This document shows, in pieces, positions 10,155-19,300 of a stretch of DNA of 44,351 nucleotides. Origin of the DNA: an uncultured Bacteroidales bacterium (GTDB lineage: Bacteria > Bacteroidota > Bacteroidia > Bacteroidales > Paludibacteraceae); assembly GCA_902782665.1 (NCBI GenBank), contig CACZOA010000070.1:1-44351 (forward strand). The letters are read 5' to 3'. How positions within the stretch are numbered: position 1 is the first letter of the stretch; every line of letters begins with the position of its first letter. Position numbers and translations under genes: made by a program. The notes below the pieces were generated by a model. That model had not been told where the DNA came from. It saw only the letters and a program-made list of their open reading frames with translations, and searched no databases.

Positions 10155-11341
10155 TAGAAAAGAGAAATAATATGGATAAAAACGTATCATTTGAGGCCAA
10201 GGATCCTTCTTTGGGCTATTATTATCAGGTTTTGTATAGTTTGTACTTAATGTTGGGCAGACGAGAAATACCCAATCTGACTATTAAGTTGGAGGATCTC
10301 GATGATCTTGTAATAAATTGTTCTGAAAATTTGCATTTAATCCAATTAAAGCACCACAATACGGAAGATAGTTCATTGAGTGATAGATCGTTAGATTTTT
10401 GGAAAACTATTCGTGTTTGGTCTTCTGAAATAAAGCAAGGTAAGATTAAAGAAATAGATAACACGATTTTCTCTTTGATAACAACAGGCAAAGTTTCTGA
10501 TAATTCTTTTCTTTTGAAACTAAAAGATGGAAAAAGTAGGGATGCTGAATATGCATTGAAGGAAATGATTAAAATATCAGCGGATCAATCCGTTGAGTCA
10601 ACGAAAAAAGCATATGAAGCGTTTAGTAATTTGTCTGATACTCAAAAAAAATTATTGGTTAACAATGTTTATATTATTGATCAAGAAGTAGATATTGTTG
10701 AAGTAACAAAACTTATTGAATCTCAATTGAAATATAATGTACCACAAAATAAAGTTAATGCTTTATTTGATGGTGTGATTGGTTGGTGGTTGAAGCAATG
10801 TATTAATTTGTTGTCTAATTCGGGACAATCTGAAATTAAAGATATAGATTTGCAGAATGCAATTTGGGCAATAATTGAGACATTAAAACAAGACAATCTT
10901 CCTGATAGTTTTGTGTTGGACCTAATAGAGAATCTAAACGAGTATGAGAATCATATATTTTTTAAGCAACTGAAACTTATTGCACTAGGGAACAGATCTC
11001 TTTTGAATGCTGTCAATAATTTCCGGAAAGCTTACGGGCAGAAAAACAAATGGCTTCAAGACGGTTTAATTATGCCTGATGAGTTAGAAAAATACGAAAA
11101 TAATCTATATGATAATTGGAATATAATGTTTTCAATCGTTGTGGATAAAATTGATGGTACTGAAAATTCTCAGCAGCTGATACAGGCAGGTCAGGATTTT
11201 TATAATGAATTTATAGTAAAATCTCATCCAAATATCAGACCAAATTATTCAAGTGTCTATTATCCAATAGGGTCTTATCATATGCTCGCAGAGGAAAAAC
11301 GAATAGGATGGCATCCTAATTATGATAAATTAATAGATTGA
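10151..11341 (+). CDS. ABC-3C / Lamassu-like effector with Cap4-type nuclease domain
   Basis: A 396-residue protein. Its N-terminus has the layout of a Cap4/DUF4297-type PD-(D/E)XK nuclease: G22-Y-Y-Y-Q26 helix, acidic LEDLDDL (E48, D51, D52) and a QLKHH strand (Q65, K67). The remainder is helical and resembles the C-terminal regions of proteins called 'ABC-three component system protein'. In Lamassu and ABC-3C systems such a protein is the toxic nuclease held in check by an SMC/Rad50-like ATPase. The start may be ATG 10151, coupled to the hsdS stop, or ATG 10172 just after an AGAG-rich stretch. It heads a three-gene module placed between hsdS and rhuM, and its base composition is distinctly AT-rich compared with hsdM. 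The nuclease assignment is motif-based only. Confidence 0.65.
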   Translation: MIEKRNNMDKNVSFEAKDPSLGYYYQVLYSLYLMLGRREIPNLTIKLEDLDDLVINCSENLHLIQLKHHNTEDSSLSDRSLDFWKTIRVWSSEIKQGKIKEIDNTIFSLITTGKVSDNSFLLKLKDGKSRDAEYALKEMIKISADQSVESTKKAYEAFSNLSDTQKKLLVNNVYIIDQEVDIVEVTKLIESQLKYNVPQNKVNALFDGVIGWWLKQCINLLSNSGQSEIKDIDLQNAIWAIIETLKQDNLPDSFVLDLIENLNEYENHIFFKQLKLIALGNRSLLNAVNNFRKAYGQKNKWLQDGLIMPDELEKYENNLYDNWNIMFSIVVDKIDGTENSQQLIQAGQDFYNEFIVKSHPNIRPNYSSVYYPIGSYHMLAEEKRIGWHPNYDKLID

Positions 11342-11346
11342 GTAAT

Positions 11347-11832
11347 ATGAACAATATATTAGATATAACTGAAAATATACTAAATCCAGCATTTTGTGGG
11401 AAATGTTTGTTGCTGGTTTTGGAAGGGTATAATGAAAAAAACGATTCTAAAGGAATACCATATTCTTTATTGATTTTGGTGTTACCATTTTTACTAGTAA
11501 AAGAAATACGGAAAACTCTACCTGCAAAGTCAAAAGAAAAATTTTATAAATGGACACAAACTAATGCTGCCCAATTAATAAATTTTCATACAATTGTGCA
11601 GGGATACATGCCATATACTGAAAAAGCGTTGATGTTTCTGTTTTCTTTGAATATTCTCAAAATAGAAGAAAACGGGATGATAAATATTTCTGAAAAGAAC
11701 TATAAAAAAGGTTGGGATAATTCAATAGAAGAATTAAACGAGGTGTTTAAAAAAGCTAAATTCCTTGGAAAATGGTTAGGCATTGTAAATGACGAATTAA
11801 TGATATATCAACATCTAAAAATAAAGCTTTAA
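11347..11832 (+). CDS. ABC-3C middle component
   Basis: A small (161-residue) protein with the pattern of 'three component ABC system middle component' proteins: an N-terminal NPAFCGKCLLLVLEGY segment, then SLLILVLPFLLVKEIRKTLP, a helical middle, and a winged-helix-like end. In Lamassu this place is taken by LmuC. The start is chosen as ATG 11347, six bases after the previous stop; a TTG at 11338 is possible and would overlap that stop. The ATPase gene begins one base after this gene's stop codon, so the three proteins are almost certainly made together. Confidence 0.68.
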   Translation: MNNILDITENILNPAFCGKCLLLVLEGYNEKNDSKGIPYSLLILVLPFLLVKEIRKTLPAKSKEKFYKWTQTNAAQLINFHTIVQGYMPYTEKALMFLFSLNILKIEENGMINISEKNYKKGWDNSIEELNEVFKKAKFLGKWLGIVNDELMIYQHLKIKL

Positions 11833-11833
11833 T

Positions 11834-13798
11834 ATGCAAATAAAGAATATTGTATTATACAAGGATGCAGACAATTTTCGAAAATTGGATTTTCAACTAG
11901 GTAAGGTCAATATTATTTCAGGAGAGTCTAAGTCTGGAAAGACGATCCTTATAAAGATAGTTGATTATTGCTTAGGGGCGGGTAAGTGTGATATTTCGTA
12001 TGGTGTTGTTCGGCGGACTGTAAGATGGTTTGGATTAACTTTAGCTATTGATAACAATGAGTTCATTTTTATAGCTAGACCTAATCCCTATTATTTAAAT
12101 GTTCATAATACAGATAAGGTTTACTTTGAAGTAAAAAGGGATGATAGCATTCCTTCTTTTGATTCTCTTAATGAAAATGAAAATGTCAGCGATCTTAAAT
12201 CTTTTCTTTCTAGTAAGTTAGAAATTGCCGATTGTAAATTGAAAAATGAGAACGGTACTTCAGAACCGCTAGAAGTAAATATATCCCAAACAAAATTTTG
12301 TTGTTTTCAGCCTCAAACTACGATAGCTCAAAATGAATTTTTGTTCTACAAACAGAATGAGCCTTTTAGAGCCAATTCATATAAGTTGGCTATTCCATAT
12401 TTTTTAGGTGCTATTCAGGAGGATATGTATTCTATTGAATTGGATTTAAACAATAAGAAACGGAAGTTACGTGCTTTTATACGGCAAAAAAATGAAATAG
12501 AGCAGATTCTTAGTAATGGTCGTACTCAAATCTATCAATTGGTTTCGAAGGCTAAAGATCTTGATCTATTGCCTCAAGAAGATTCTGCCGAAACCGATAA
12601 GGATGCATTATCTTTGTTGGAATCTTTAAAGGGATGGACTCCTGATGTTGATGTACAGGGTCAACAAACAGGAGCTCAAACCGAATTAAAACGTTTACAG
12701 AATAAACGAAGAGAATTGAAATCAAAAATTGCTGAGATAGACGATAGAATTGATTCTGCAAATGTTTATAAGTTCACTAATTCTAATTATGAATATGCTT
12801 TGCAAGTACAAAAAGAAAGGTTGAAAGCGGTAAACCTTTTTAAGGTTACTGATAGTATCCGTTTTGACCAATGTCCTCTTTGTCATATAAAACTGGTTAA
12901 TAGAATTCCTTCTATTGATATGCTGAACCAGTCATTGAAAAAGTTGGAAGAAAATTTGAATGGATTACATTCAGAAATGCCTAAGGTTAATGAATTTATA
13001 AGTGATTTAGAAGCTAAACGTACAGAAGTTCTAAATGATCTTTTCAATGTAGATTGTGCTATTAAGGAAATCTATCAACAGGAACAATCTTTACAAGTCA
13101 CAAGGGATTTGAATATTGAAAAAGGCAAAGTACTTGGACAAATAGAATTCTTTTTGCAAAATGTCAACTTGAAGGAAGACAAATCGTTAGATATTCGAAT
13201 TAGTCAACTCAAATCAGAAATTGATAGATTGTCTGATTTGTTGGATAAAGATTCAAAACAACAACGTTTGGATGCAATATTAGCGATGATTAATACTTGG
13301 ATGACTTCTTGGGTTCAGGACAATCAACTTGATGTTGAGCATAATAGTGCTAGTGTTTCTTTTAACTTATCGAAACTCACATTGATGTCAATAATTGGAA
13401 ATGAAGTGGTTCCTTTGTCTCAATTAGGTAGTGGTGCAAATTGGGTAAGTTATCATATACTTATACTGATGGCTCTTCATAAATATTTTGTTGAGAATAA
13501 TCGTCCTGTACCTCATTTTTTGATGTTAGATCAGCCTTCTCAGGTATATTATCCATCCCAAGGAAATGGTGAAAAAGATCTAGATTTGATTGGAATAAAA
13601 AAATTATTCGATTTCATTTTCAATCGGGTTGATGAAATGAAAGGCCAAATGCAAGTTATTATCACCGATCATGCAATGTTGACTGATGAAAGGTTCACAA
13701 GTTGCGTACAGGAGGAATGGAGAGGTGATGTAAAATTGATACCTTCAGATTGGTACAAAGATCTTGATAAAGATGTTTTGTCTGAAAAAGAAAATTGA
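11834..13798 (+). CDS. DUF3732 Rad50/SMC-like ATPase of the ABC-3C module
   Basis: A 654-residue ABC-type ATPase of the DUF3732 kind. The Walker A is GESKSGKT (30-37), followed by the DUF3732-like phrase IVDYCLGAGKCDI. Long coiled-coil arms (about 200-335 and 360-470) flank a CPLC motif (C347, C350) that resembles the zinc hook of Rad50. The C-terminal lobe has a signature-like LGSGANW and a Walker B ending in LDQP (D566, Q567), then TDHA as switch-like residues. The usual catalytic Glu after the Walker B Asp is Gln. By analogy with Lamassu LmuB it would sense DNA ends or invading replicons and release the nuclease partner. Unlike LmuB it carries the DUF3732 layout, so the assignment to Lamassu proper is uncertain. 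Confidence 0.78.
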   Translation: MQIKNIVLYKDADNFRKLDFQLGKVNIISGESKSGKTILIKIVDYCLGAGKCDISYGVVRRTVRWFGLTLAIDNNEFIFIARPNPYYLNVHNTDKVYFEVKRDDSIPSFDSLNENENVSDLKSFLSSKLEIADCKLKNENGTSEPLEVNISQTKFCCFQPQTTIAQNEFLFYKQNEPFRANSYKLAIPYFLGAIQEDMYSIELDLNNKKRKLRAFIRQKNEIEQILSNGRTQIYQLVSKAKDLDLLPQEDSAETDKDALSLLESLKGWTPDVDVQGQQTGAQTELKRLQNKRRELKSKIAEIDDRIDSANVYKFTNSNYEYALQVQKERLKAVNLFKVTDSIRFDQCPLCHIKLVNRIPSIDMLNQSLKKLEENLNGLHSEMPKVNEFISDLEAKRTEVLNDLFNVDCAIKEIYQQEQSLQVTRDLNIEKGKVLGQIEFFLQNVNLKEDKSLDIRISQLKSEIDRLSDLLDKDSKQQRLDAILAMINTWMTSWVQDNQLDVEHNSASVSFNLSKLTLMSIIGNEVVPLSQLGSGANWVSYHILILMALHKYFVENNRPVPHFLMLDQPSQVYYPSQGNGEKDLDLIGIKKLFDFIFNRVDEMKGQMQVIITDHAMLTDERFTSCVQEEWRGDVKLIPSDWYKDLDKDVLSEKEN

Positions 13799-13962
13799 TT
13801 ATCGAGTAATATAAACAATATTTACATTTTGTATTATTAATCCATTTTTCAATGCAAAAACAGAACCTTCAATTGCTTATATTGTAGTTGTGTGGTTGTT
13901 TAATTAATACGTAAAATATTTAGAGTATTGATCAAATCCATTAGTCATTAAAATTTTTATAG

Positions 13963-14019
13963 GAGCGAAAGCAGATAATAATAAATGATGTGGTGACAGG
14001 AAAGGTAAAAGTAAGTTGA
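13963..14019 (+). pseudogene. Remnant of the 3' end of a second hsdS allele
   Basis: Fifty-seven bases encoding the last 18 codons and stop of an HsdS (ERKQIIINDVVTGKVKVS). It aligns without gaps to the true hsdS end at 10098-10154; by hand count 46 of 57 bases and 16 of 18 residues agree, and most differences are at third codon positions. It has no start codon and no body. Its stop is one base before the rhuM ATG. The preceding 13799-13962 is AT-rich with no gene seen. Confidence 0.8.
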
Positions 14020-14020
14020 T

Positions 14021-15013
14021 ATGAAAGAGATAGACTTCATCTTATATAACTTGCCAGAAGAAGATGGCAATGTTCAGGTTGTGGTGAAAGACGAAACCAT
14101 TTGGTGTACTCAGAAAGCGATGTCGGAGCTATATGGTTGTTCTACAGACAATATAAGTCTTCATTTGAAAAATATCTTTAATTCTGGAGAATTAGTGAAG
14201 GATTCAGTTACCGAGAAAATCTCGGCAACTGCTTCTGATGGCAAAAATTATCTGACACAGTTCTACAACCTCGACGCTATCATAGCTGTGGGATATCGTG
14301 TCAATTCACTTCGTGCCACTCGTTTCCGCCAATGGGCAACCAAGGTGCTCAACGAGTATATCCGCAAAGGATTTGCTATGGACGATGAGCGTCTGAAGCA
14401 AGGCAAGACGGTTTTCGGAACCGACTATTTCCGTGAATTGCTGGAGAGAGTTCGTTCTATCCGAGCTAGTGAACGTCGTATTTGGCAACAGATAACAGAC
14501 ATCTATGCAGAATGTTCTATCGACTACGATCCAAAATCTGATGTCACTAGAGAGTTTTTCATGATGGTTCAAAACCGTTTTCATTATGCCATCACAGGAC
14601 AAACAGCTCCAGAAATAATATACACTCATGCTGACCATAAGCAAGAGAACATGGGTCTGAAGACATGGAAAAATTCTCCAGAAGGAAGAATTCTTAAATC
14701 TGATACCAAGATCGCTAAAAATTATCTTGATGAGAAGGAAATACGTCAGCTTGAAAGATTAGTCTCTGGCTATTTCGATTATATCGAAGATCTTATCGAG
14801 CGTGAAAACACATTCAATATGAAGCAATTTGCATCTAGTGTAAACGAATTCATTTCTTTCCGCAGATACCAGATCCTTCCAGACAAAGGAAGAATTTCCA
14901 AAGCTATGGCGGATGAAAAAGCAGATGCAGAGTATGAAATTTTCAACAAGACTCAAAAAATAGATTCCGACTTCGATAAAGAGGTGAGGAAAATGCTAGA
15001 AAATAACAAATAA
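14021..15013 (+). CDS. RhuM family protein
   Basis: A 330-residue protein of the RhuM family (first named from a Salmonella pathogenicity island, role unknown). The N-terminal half has a KilA-N/BRO-like DNA-binding look: TIWCTQKAMSELYGCSTDNIS, then the family phrase LRATRFRQWATKVLNEYIRKGFAMDDERLK (in two parts, about 98-127). The C-terminal part contains conserved YFRELLERVRSIRASERR and ends in a charged helix. RhuM genes are often found inside type I restriction loci between S and R, as here. It starts one base after the hsdS remnant, so it was probably coupled to an hsdS before the ABC-3C module arrived. Its molecular function is not known. Confidence 0.85.
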   Translation: MKEIDFILYNLPEEDGNVQVVVKDETIWCTQKAMSELYGCSTDNISLHLKNIFNSGELVKDSVTEKISATASDGKNYLTQFYNLDAIIAVGYRVNSLRATRFRQWATKVLNEYIRKGFAMDDERLKQGKTVFGTDYFRELLERVRSIRASERRIWQQITDIYAECSIDYDPKSDVTREFFMMVQNRFHYAITGQTAPEIIYTHADHKQENMGLKTWKNSPEGRILKSDTKIAKNYLDEKEIRQLERLVSGYFDYIEDLIERENTFNMKQFASSVNEFISFRRYQILPDKGRISKAMADEKADAEYEIFNKTQKIDSDFDKEVRKMLENNK

Positions 15014-15038
15014 TAAGGTAATTAAATAAAGTTTAAGT

Positions 15039-16190
15039 ATGGAAGATAATATACGAATAAACAGACTTGTGATTATAGGCAATGGTTTTGACCTTGCCCA
15101 TGGATTGAAAACTAAATATGAGCAATTTATTCGTTGGTATTTAGGTGATTTTTTTAGAAAATTGTTTGATACAAAAGAAGAAATAAGTCATCATAATGAT
15201 GGATTGCTTAATATAAAGTTTCTTTCGAAACAACCATTTACGTTTCATTTCCAAAATTCAACTTTTGTTTGTTCTGCAAAAGCTGCTTTTTGTGATAATA
15301 ATGAAATAGATAGTTTAGAATTTCTATCGAAATTAGAGAATAACATAAAAAACATAGGAAGTTCTTATGTAAATAAATCATTTTTTTTAGATAGAATCCT
15401 AAAAAATATAGAGACTAAAGGATGGACTGATATAGAGAGTGATTATTATGCTCTATTGAAAAAATATGCTGACAGTATTGAAGTTTGCGAGAGTCTAAAC
15501 AATCAAATGGATTTCTTGCGAGATAAATTGGCGGAATATTTGAATACACAGGAAACTTCACAAATGATTTCAGAACTTCCTGATATATTAAAAAGCTTTA
15601 TAGATATATCTGATATTGCACCAAGTAGGATAAGGGATTTTATTAAATATCGTGGTTATTATTCCCAAAGAACTGTTTTATTGGATTTTAATTATACGCC
15701 TACTACTGAAATGTATAAGAATTCATCAATAAAAGTTCTTCATATTCATGGCTCATTAGATAATACAAAATCTATGATCTTTGGTTATGGAGATGAGATG
15801 GACAAAGATTTCCAGGAGCTAGAAGATCGTAACGAAAACGAACTGCTGAAAAATACAAAATCCATAAAATATCTTGAGGACAATAATTACAAAAAGTTAA
15901 TGAATTTTATTGGAGGATTGCCGTATCAAGTATTCATTATGGGGCATTCTTGTGGAAATTCAGATAGAACTCTTCTCAACACAATTTTTGAACATGAGAA
16001 TTGTATTTCTATCAAACCATTCTACTATAAATGGGGAGAAAAAGAAGGAGAAGATGATTATTCTGAAATCACTCGAAATATCTACAGAAATTTCAAGGAC
16101 AAAACTCTTTTCCGTGATCGTGTGGTGAATAAGAAGCAGTGTGAGCCAATGCCACAGGTGGAAAAGAAGGAAGATGAAAATAGAAACTGA
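15039..16190 (+). CDS. AbiH-like abortive infection protein
   Basis: A 383-residue protein matching the phage abortive-infection AbiH family. The signature NRLVIIGNGFDLAHGLKT lies near the N-terminus (residues 7-24) and the family's second block, FIMGHSCGNSDRTLLNTIF, is near 305-323; between them is the DFNYTPTTEMY segment. It is cytoplasmic with no membrane segments. AbiH blocks some lactococcal phages, by a mechanism not understood; the N-terminal glycine motif may bind a nucleotide. It follows rhuM by 25 bases and is AT-rich. A perfect inverted repeat closes the transcript after it. Confidence 0.85.
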   Translation: MEDNIRINRLVIIGNGFDLAHGLKTKYEQFIRWYLGDFFRKLFDTKEEISHHNDGLLNIKFLSKQPFTFHFQNSTFVCSAKAAFCDNNEIDSLEFLSKLENNIKNIGSSYVNKSFFLDRILKNIETKGWTDIESDYYALLKKYADSIEVCESLNNQMDFLRDKLAEYLNTQETSQMISELPDILKSFIDISDIAPSRIRDFIKYRGYYSQRTVLLDFNYTPTTEMYKNSSIKVLHIHGSLDNTKSMIFGYGDEMDKDFQELEDRNENELLKNTKSIKYLEDNNYKKLMNFIGGLPYQVFIMGHSCGNSDRTLLNTIFEHENCISIKPFYYKWGEKEGEDDYSEITRNIYRNFKDKTLFRDRVVNKKQCEPMPQVEKKEDENRN

Positions 16191-16208
16191 GACAAATAAG
16201 TTATTTTT

Positions 16209-16241
16209 AAGTGGTTGTTTCCAATTTGGAAACAACCACTT
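16209..16241. terminator. Perfect 14-bp inverted repeat after abiH
   Basis: AAGTGGTTGTTTCC (16209-16222) and GGAAACAACCACTT (16228-16241) form a perfect hairpin with a five-base loop. It has no long T-run after it but sits exactly between abiH and the hsdR promoter, so it is read as the terminator of the hsdM-to-abiH transcript. Confidence 0.65.
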
Positions 16242-16285
16242 TCGAAAATAAGTCTATTCAAATTTTAATTACATCGGAATAAGAT

Positions 16286-16293
16286 TAACTTTG
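16286..16293 (+). promoter_or_regulatory. Probable -7 promoter element for hsdR
   Basis: TAACTTTG fits TAnnTTTG exactly. It sits after the abiH hairpin and 65 bases before the hsdR ATG, giving a leader of about 60 bases. The -33 region has only TTTT (16263-16266). It would let the nuclease subunit be transcribed separately from M and S. Confidence 0.45.
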
Positions 16294-16358
16294 TTAAGTA
16301 TTTTTTCTCTAGCTATTGAGGGAATAAAATATTGCATATTAATGATAAATAGGATATT

Positions 16359-19300
16359 ATGACTACAAGCAAGACAAACGAACAGGCTTTTGAGGCTCTG
16401 ATTGAGAAAGCTCTCGTCGGAAGCTCTATTGAAGAGCGTAAGGCGTCGGGAATGACTGATCCTGATGCTCAGTCTCCCGTCGCATCCCAATATTATTGGG
16501 GTCTGTCAGGCGATTTTGACAAAAAGTTGGCTCTGGATCAGCGTCGTTTGTGGTCGTTCCTTAAATCTTCCCAGCAGAATGAACTGGAGAAATACGTCGG
16601 CAAGGATCTGAAATCTGATGTGGAAAAACAAATCGATTCTGATGTCAAGACTTTTGGTATCATCCATGTTTTACGTAAGGGTGTGGAGGTAAATAATATC
16701 AAACTCTCTTTGTTCTATCCAAAACCATCTGCCGCCGACTCTGAGCAATCTAAGAAAAATTATGATTCTAATCAGTTTTCAATAACTCGTCAGCAGACGT
16801 TCTCTGTCCATAATCCAGGATTGGAAATAGATATGGTGCTGTATGTCAATGGTTTGCCAATCTTCACTTTTGAACTGAAAAATCCTTGGACTCATCAGAC
16901 CGCAAAATACGACGGTCAGAAACAATATAAATCGTATGAGCGTAATCCGAAGGAGACGTTGCTCAACTATGGCCGTTGCATCGCCCACTTCACTCTTGAT
17001 AAGGATGAGGCTTTCTTCACCACCAAACTAAATCTCGACAAAACATTCTTCATGCCATTCAATAAGGGTTTGGCAAATGGTCAGGGTGCTGGAAATCCTG
17101 TGAATACAAATGGCGGATATAAAACTTCCTACCTTTGGGATGAGGTGCTTAAGAAGGATACCGTCGCCGATATCATAATGAACTACGTGTTGTTTGATTA
17201 TGATGAGGCTAAGACTCAGAAGAAGGTTCCTCACATAATGAAGAATGCCAAGAAACTGATTTTCCCTCGTTTCCATCAGTTGGATGTGGTCACAAAGCTG
17301 ACTGCCGACGTGGCTGATAAAGGTGTGGGAAAAACTTATCTTATCGAACACTCTGCCGGATCGGGAAAGTCTAACTCGTTGACTTGGCTGGCGTTCAAGT
17401 TGATCAAGGTATGTCCGGACTCTATGGATGCTGTCAGGGCAAGGTCTATCGATTCCCCACTCTACAACTCTGTAATCGTAGTCACTGACCGTCGAATCCT
17501 TGATAAGCAGATCACAGACAATATCAAAGCGTTCGGACAGAGCGAGAAGATTGTGGCTCATGCCGATTCGTCGAGAGATCTGAAGGTGGCCATAGAAAAC
17601 AATAAGCGTATCATCATCACAACAATCCAGAAATTCCCTTTTATCTGTGATGCCATATCCGACGTCTCCGACCATAATTTCGCGGTCATCATAGACGAGG
17701 CTCATTCTTCCCAATCTGGTATTGCAGCGGATAAACTGAATGCGACGGTGCAGAAAGATGGCGACACTGACGGTGGTGATACAGATGCATTGCTGGAGAA
17801 ACTGATGAAGGATCGCAAGATGAGCAGCAACTGCTCTTACTTTGCGTTCACTGCCACACCAAAGAGGGAGACTTTGGAACGATTCGGATCTGAGGACGTA
17901 GATGGAAAATTCCATCCGTTCCATCTTTACAGCATGAAGCAGGCTATCGAGGAAGGTTTCATCCTTGATGTGCTTACTAATTATACGACATATAAAGGTT
18001 ATTACGAGCTAACAAAAAGTATCGAGGATAATCCGGAATACAACAATGCAAAAGCACAAAAACTGCTTCGTCAGGCTGTAGAGCGTGAGCCAAAGACTAT
18101 TGAGTCAAAGGCAGATGTGATGCTAAAACATTTCGATGCTAAAATTTTCCGTAGCCATAAACTGAATGGAAAGGCTAAGGCTATGGTTGTGACTAAAGAC
18201 ATTGAATGTGCAATTCTTTACTACAAGGCACTCAACAAATTGATTGAGAAATACAAGATGCCGTTCAAGATACTCATCGCATTCTCAGGAGAAAAGGTAC
18301 TTTCAAACAAGCCTTCAATCAATGCACCCAAAGTGACGGACGTACCATTAACAGATCTTTCTAAAAACACTCCGTTAATCGTTGAAAATGAGATGTCTTC
18401 TTCGTATAAGAAAAATGTGTCTGATGTGTGCGGAATGGTTGCTGAAACATTCGAGTATGGCAAAACATATACAGAAGCTGGAATGAACGGATTCCCAGAA
18501 AACAAGACTCCTGAATTCTTTGATTCTGACGACTATCGCATTTTAGTTGTGGCAAACAAATATTTGACTGGTTTCGACCAGCCAAAACTATGTGCTATGT
18601 ATATCGATAAACCTCTTGACGGAGTGTTGGCAGTACAGGCACTCTCTCGACTTAATCGTGCAGCTCCAGACTTAGGAAAGTTGAGTGAGGATCTTTTTAT
18701 CCTCGACTTCTACAATAAGAGTGAAGGTATCAAGAATGCTTTTGACCCATTCTATACAGCCACGACACTTTCAGAAGCTACAGATGTGAATGTGCTGCAT
18801 CAATTGAAAAATACTCTTCTCTCTGTTGGTGTGTTTGAAATGGAAGAAGTGGAAGAGTTTATAGATCTTTATATGCATGGTGCGGAAGCGGACAAGTGGG
18901 CACCAATCATAGACACTTGTGCTGATAGATTCAATAAAGAGATTGAGTGGGATGAGAATGGTAAACCAGACTTTAAGATGAAATGTAAGCAGTTTGTGAA
19001 GGTTTACAGCAAAGTCGCAGCCATCCTGCCATACGAGAAACTAGATTGGGAGAAACTGTTCTGGTTCCTTCGTTATTTGATTCCTCAACTCATAATTGAA
19101 AAACCAGGAGTCACAGATTTGAAAGATCTTTTGGATTCAGTAGACTTGAATACCTATGGCTTACGTCGCACCTCTCTAAACCAAACAATCTCATTAGATG
19201 CAGAAGAGACTGTAATAGATCCACTTAAGCCAGTAATGGTATCAGGAGGAGGAGAAGGAGAACCTAAGGATCCGTTGGATAAGATACTTAAGGAATTCAA

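Noticed and set aside
11834-13798. RloC- or PrrC-type anticodon nuclease
   Set aside because: The gene lies in an hsd locus and is ATPase-like, but it has the DUF3732 layout with coiled coils and no C-terminal HEPN RxxxxH-like nuclease was found.
13799-13962. Promoter for rhuM/abiH
   Set aside because: Several TA-rich stretches come close to TAnnTTTG (for example TACATTTT) but none fits both boxes.
10098-14019. Phage-style attachment sites flanking the ABC-3C module
   Set aside because: The repeats are 81% identical hsdS coding ends and no integrase lies between them; homologous recombination explains them better.
17028-17924. Long 298-codon minus-strand frame inside hsdR
   Set aside because: It is opposite a clearly conserved HsdR motor with DEAH and Walker motifs; its product shows no domain.
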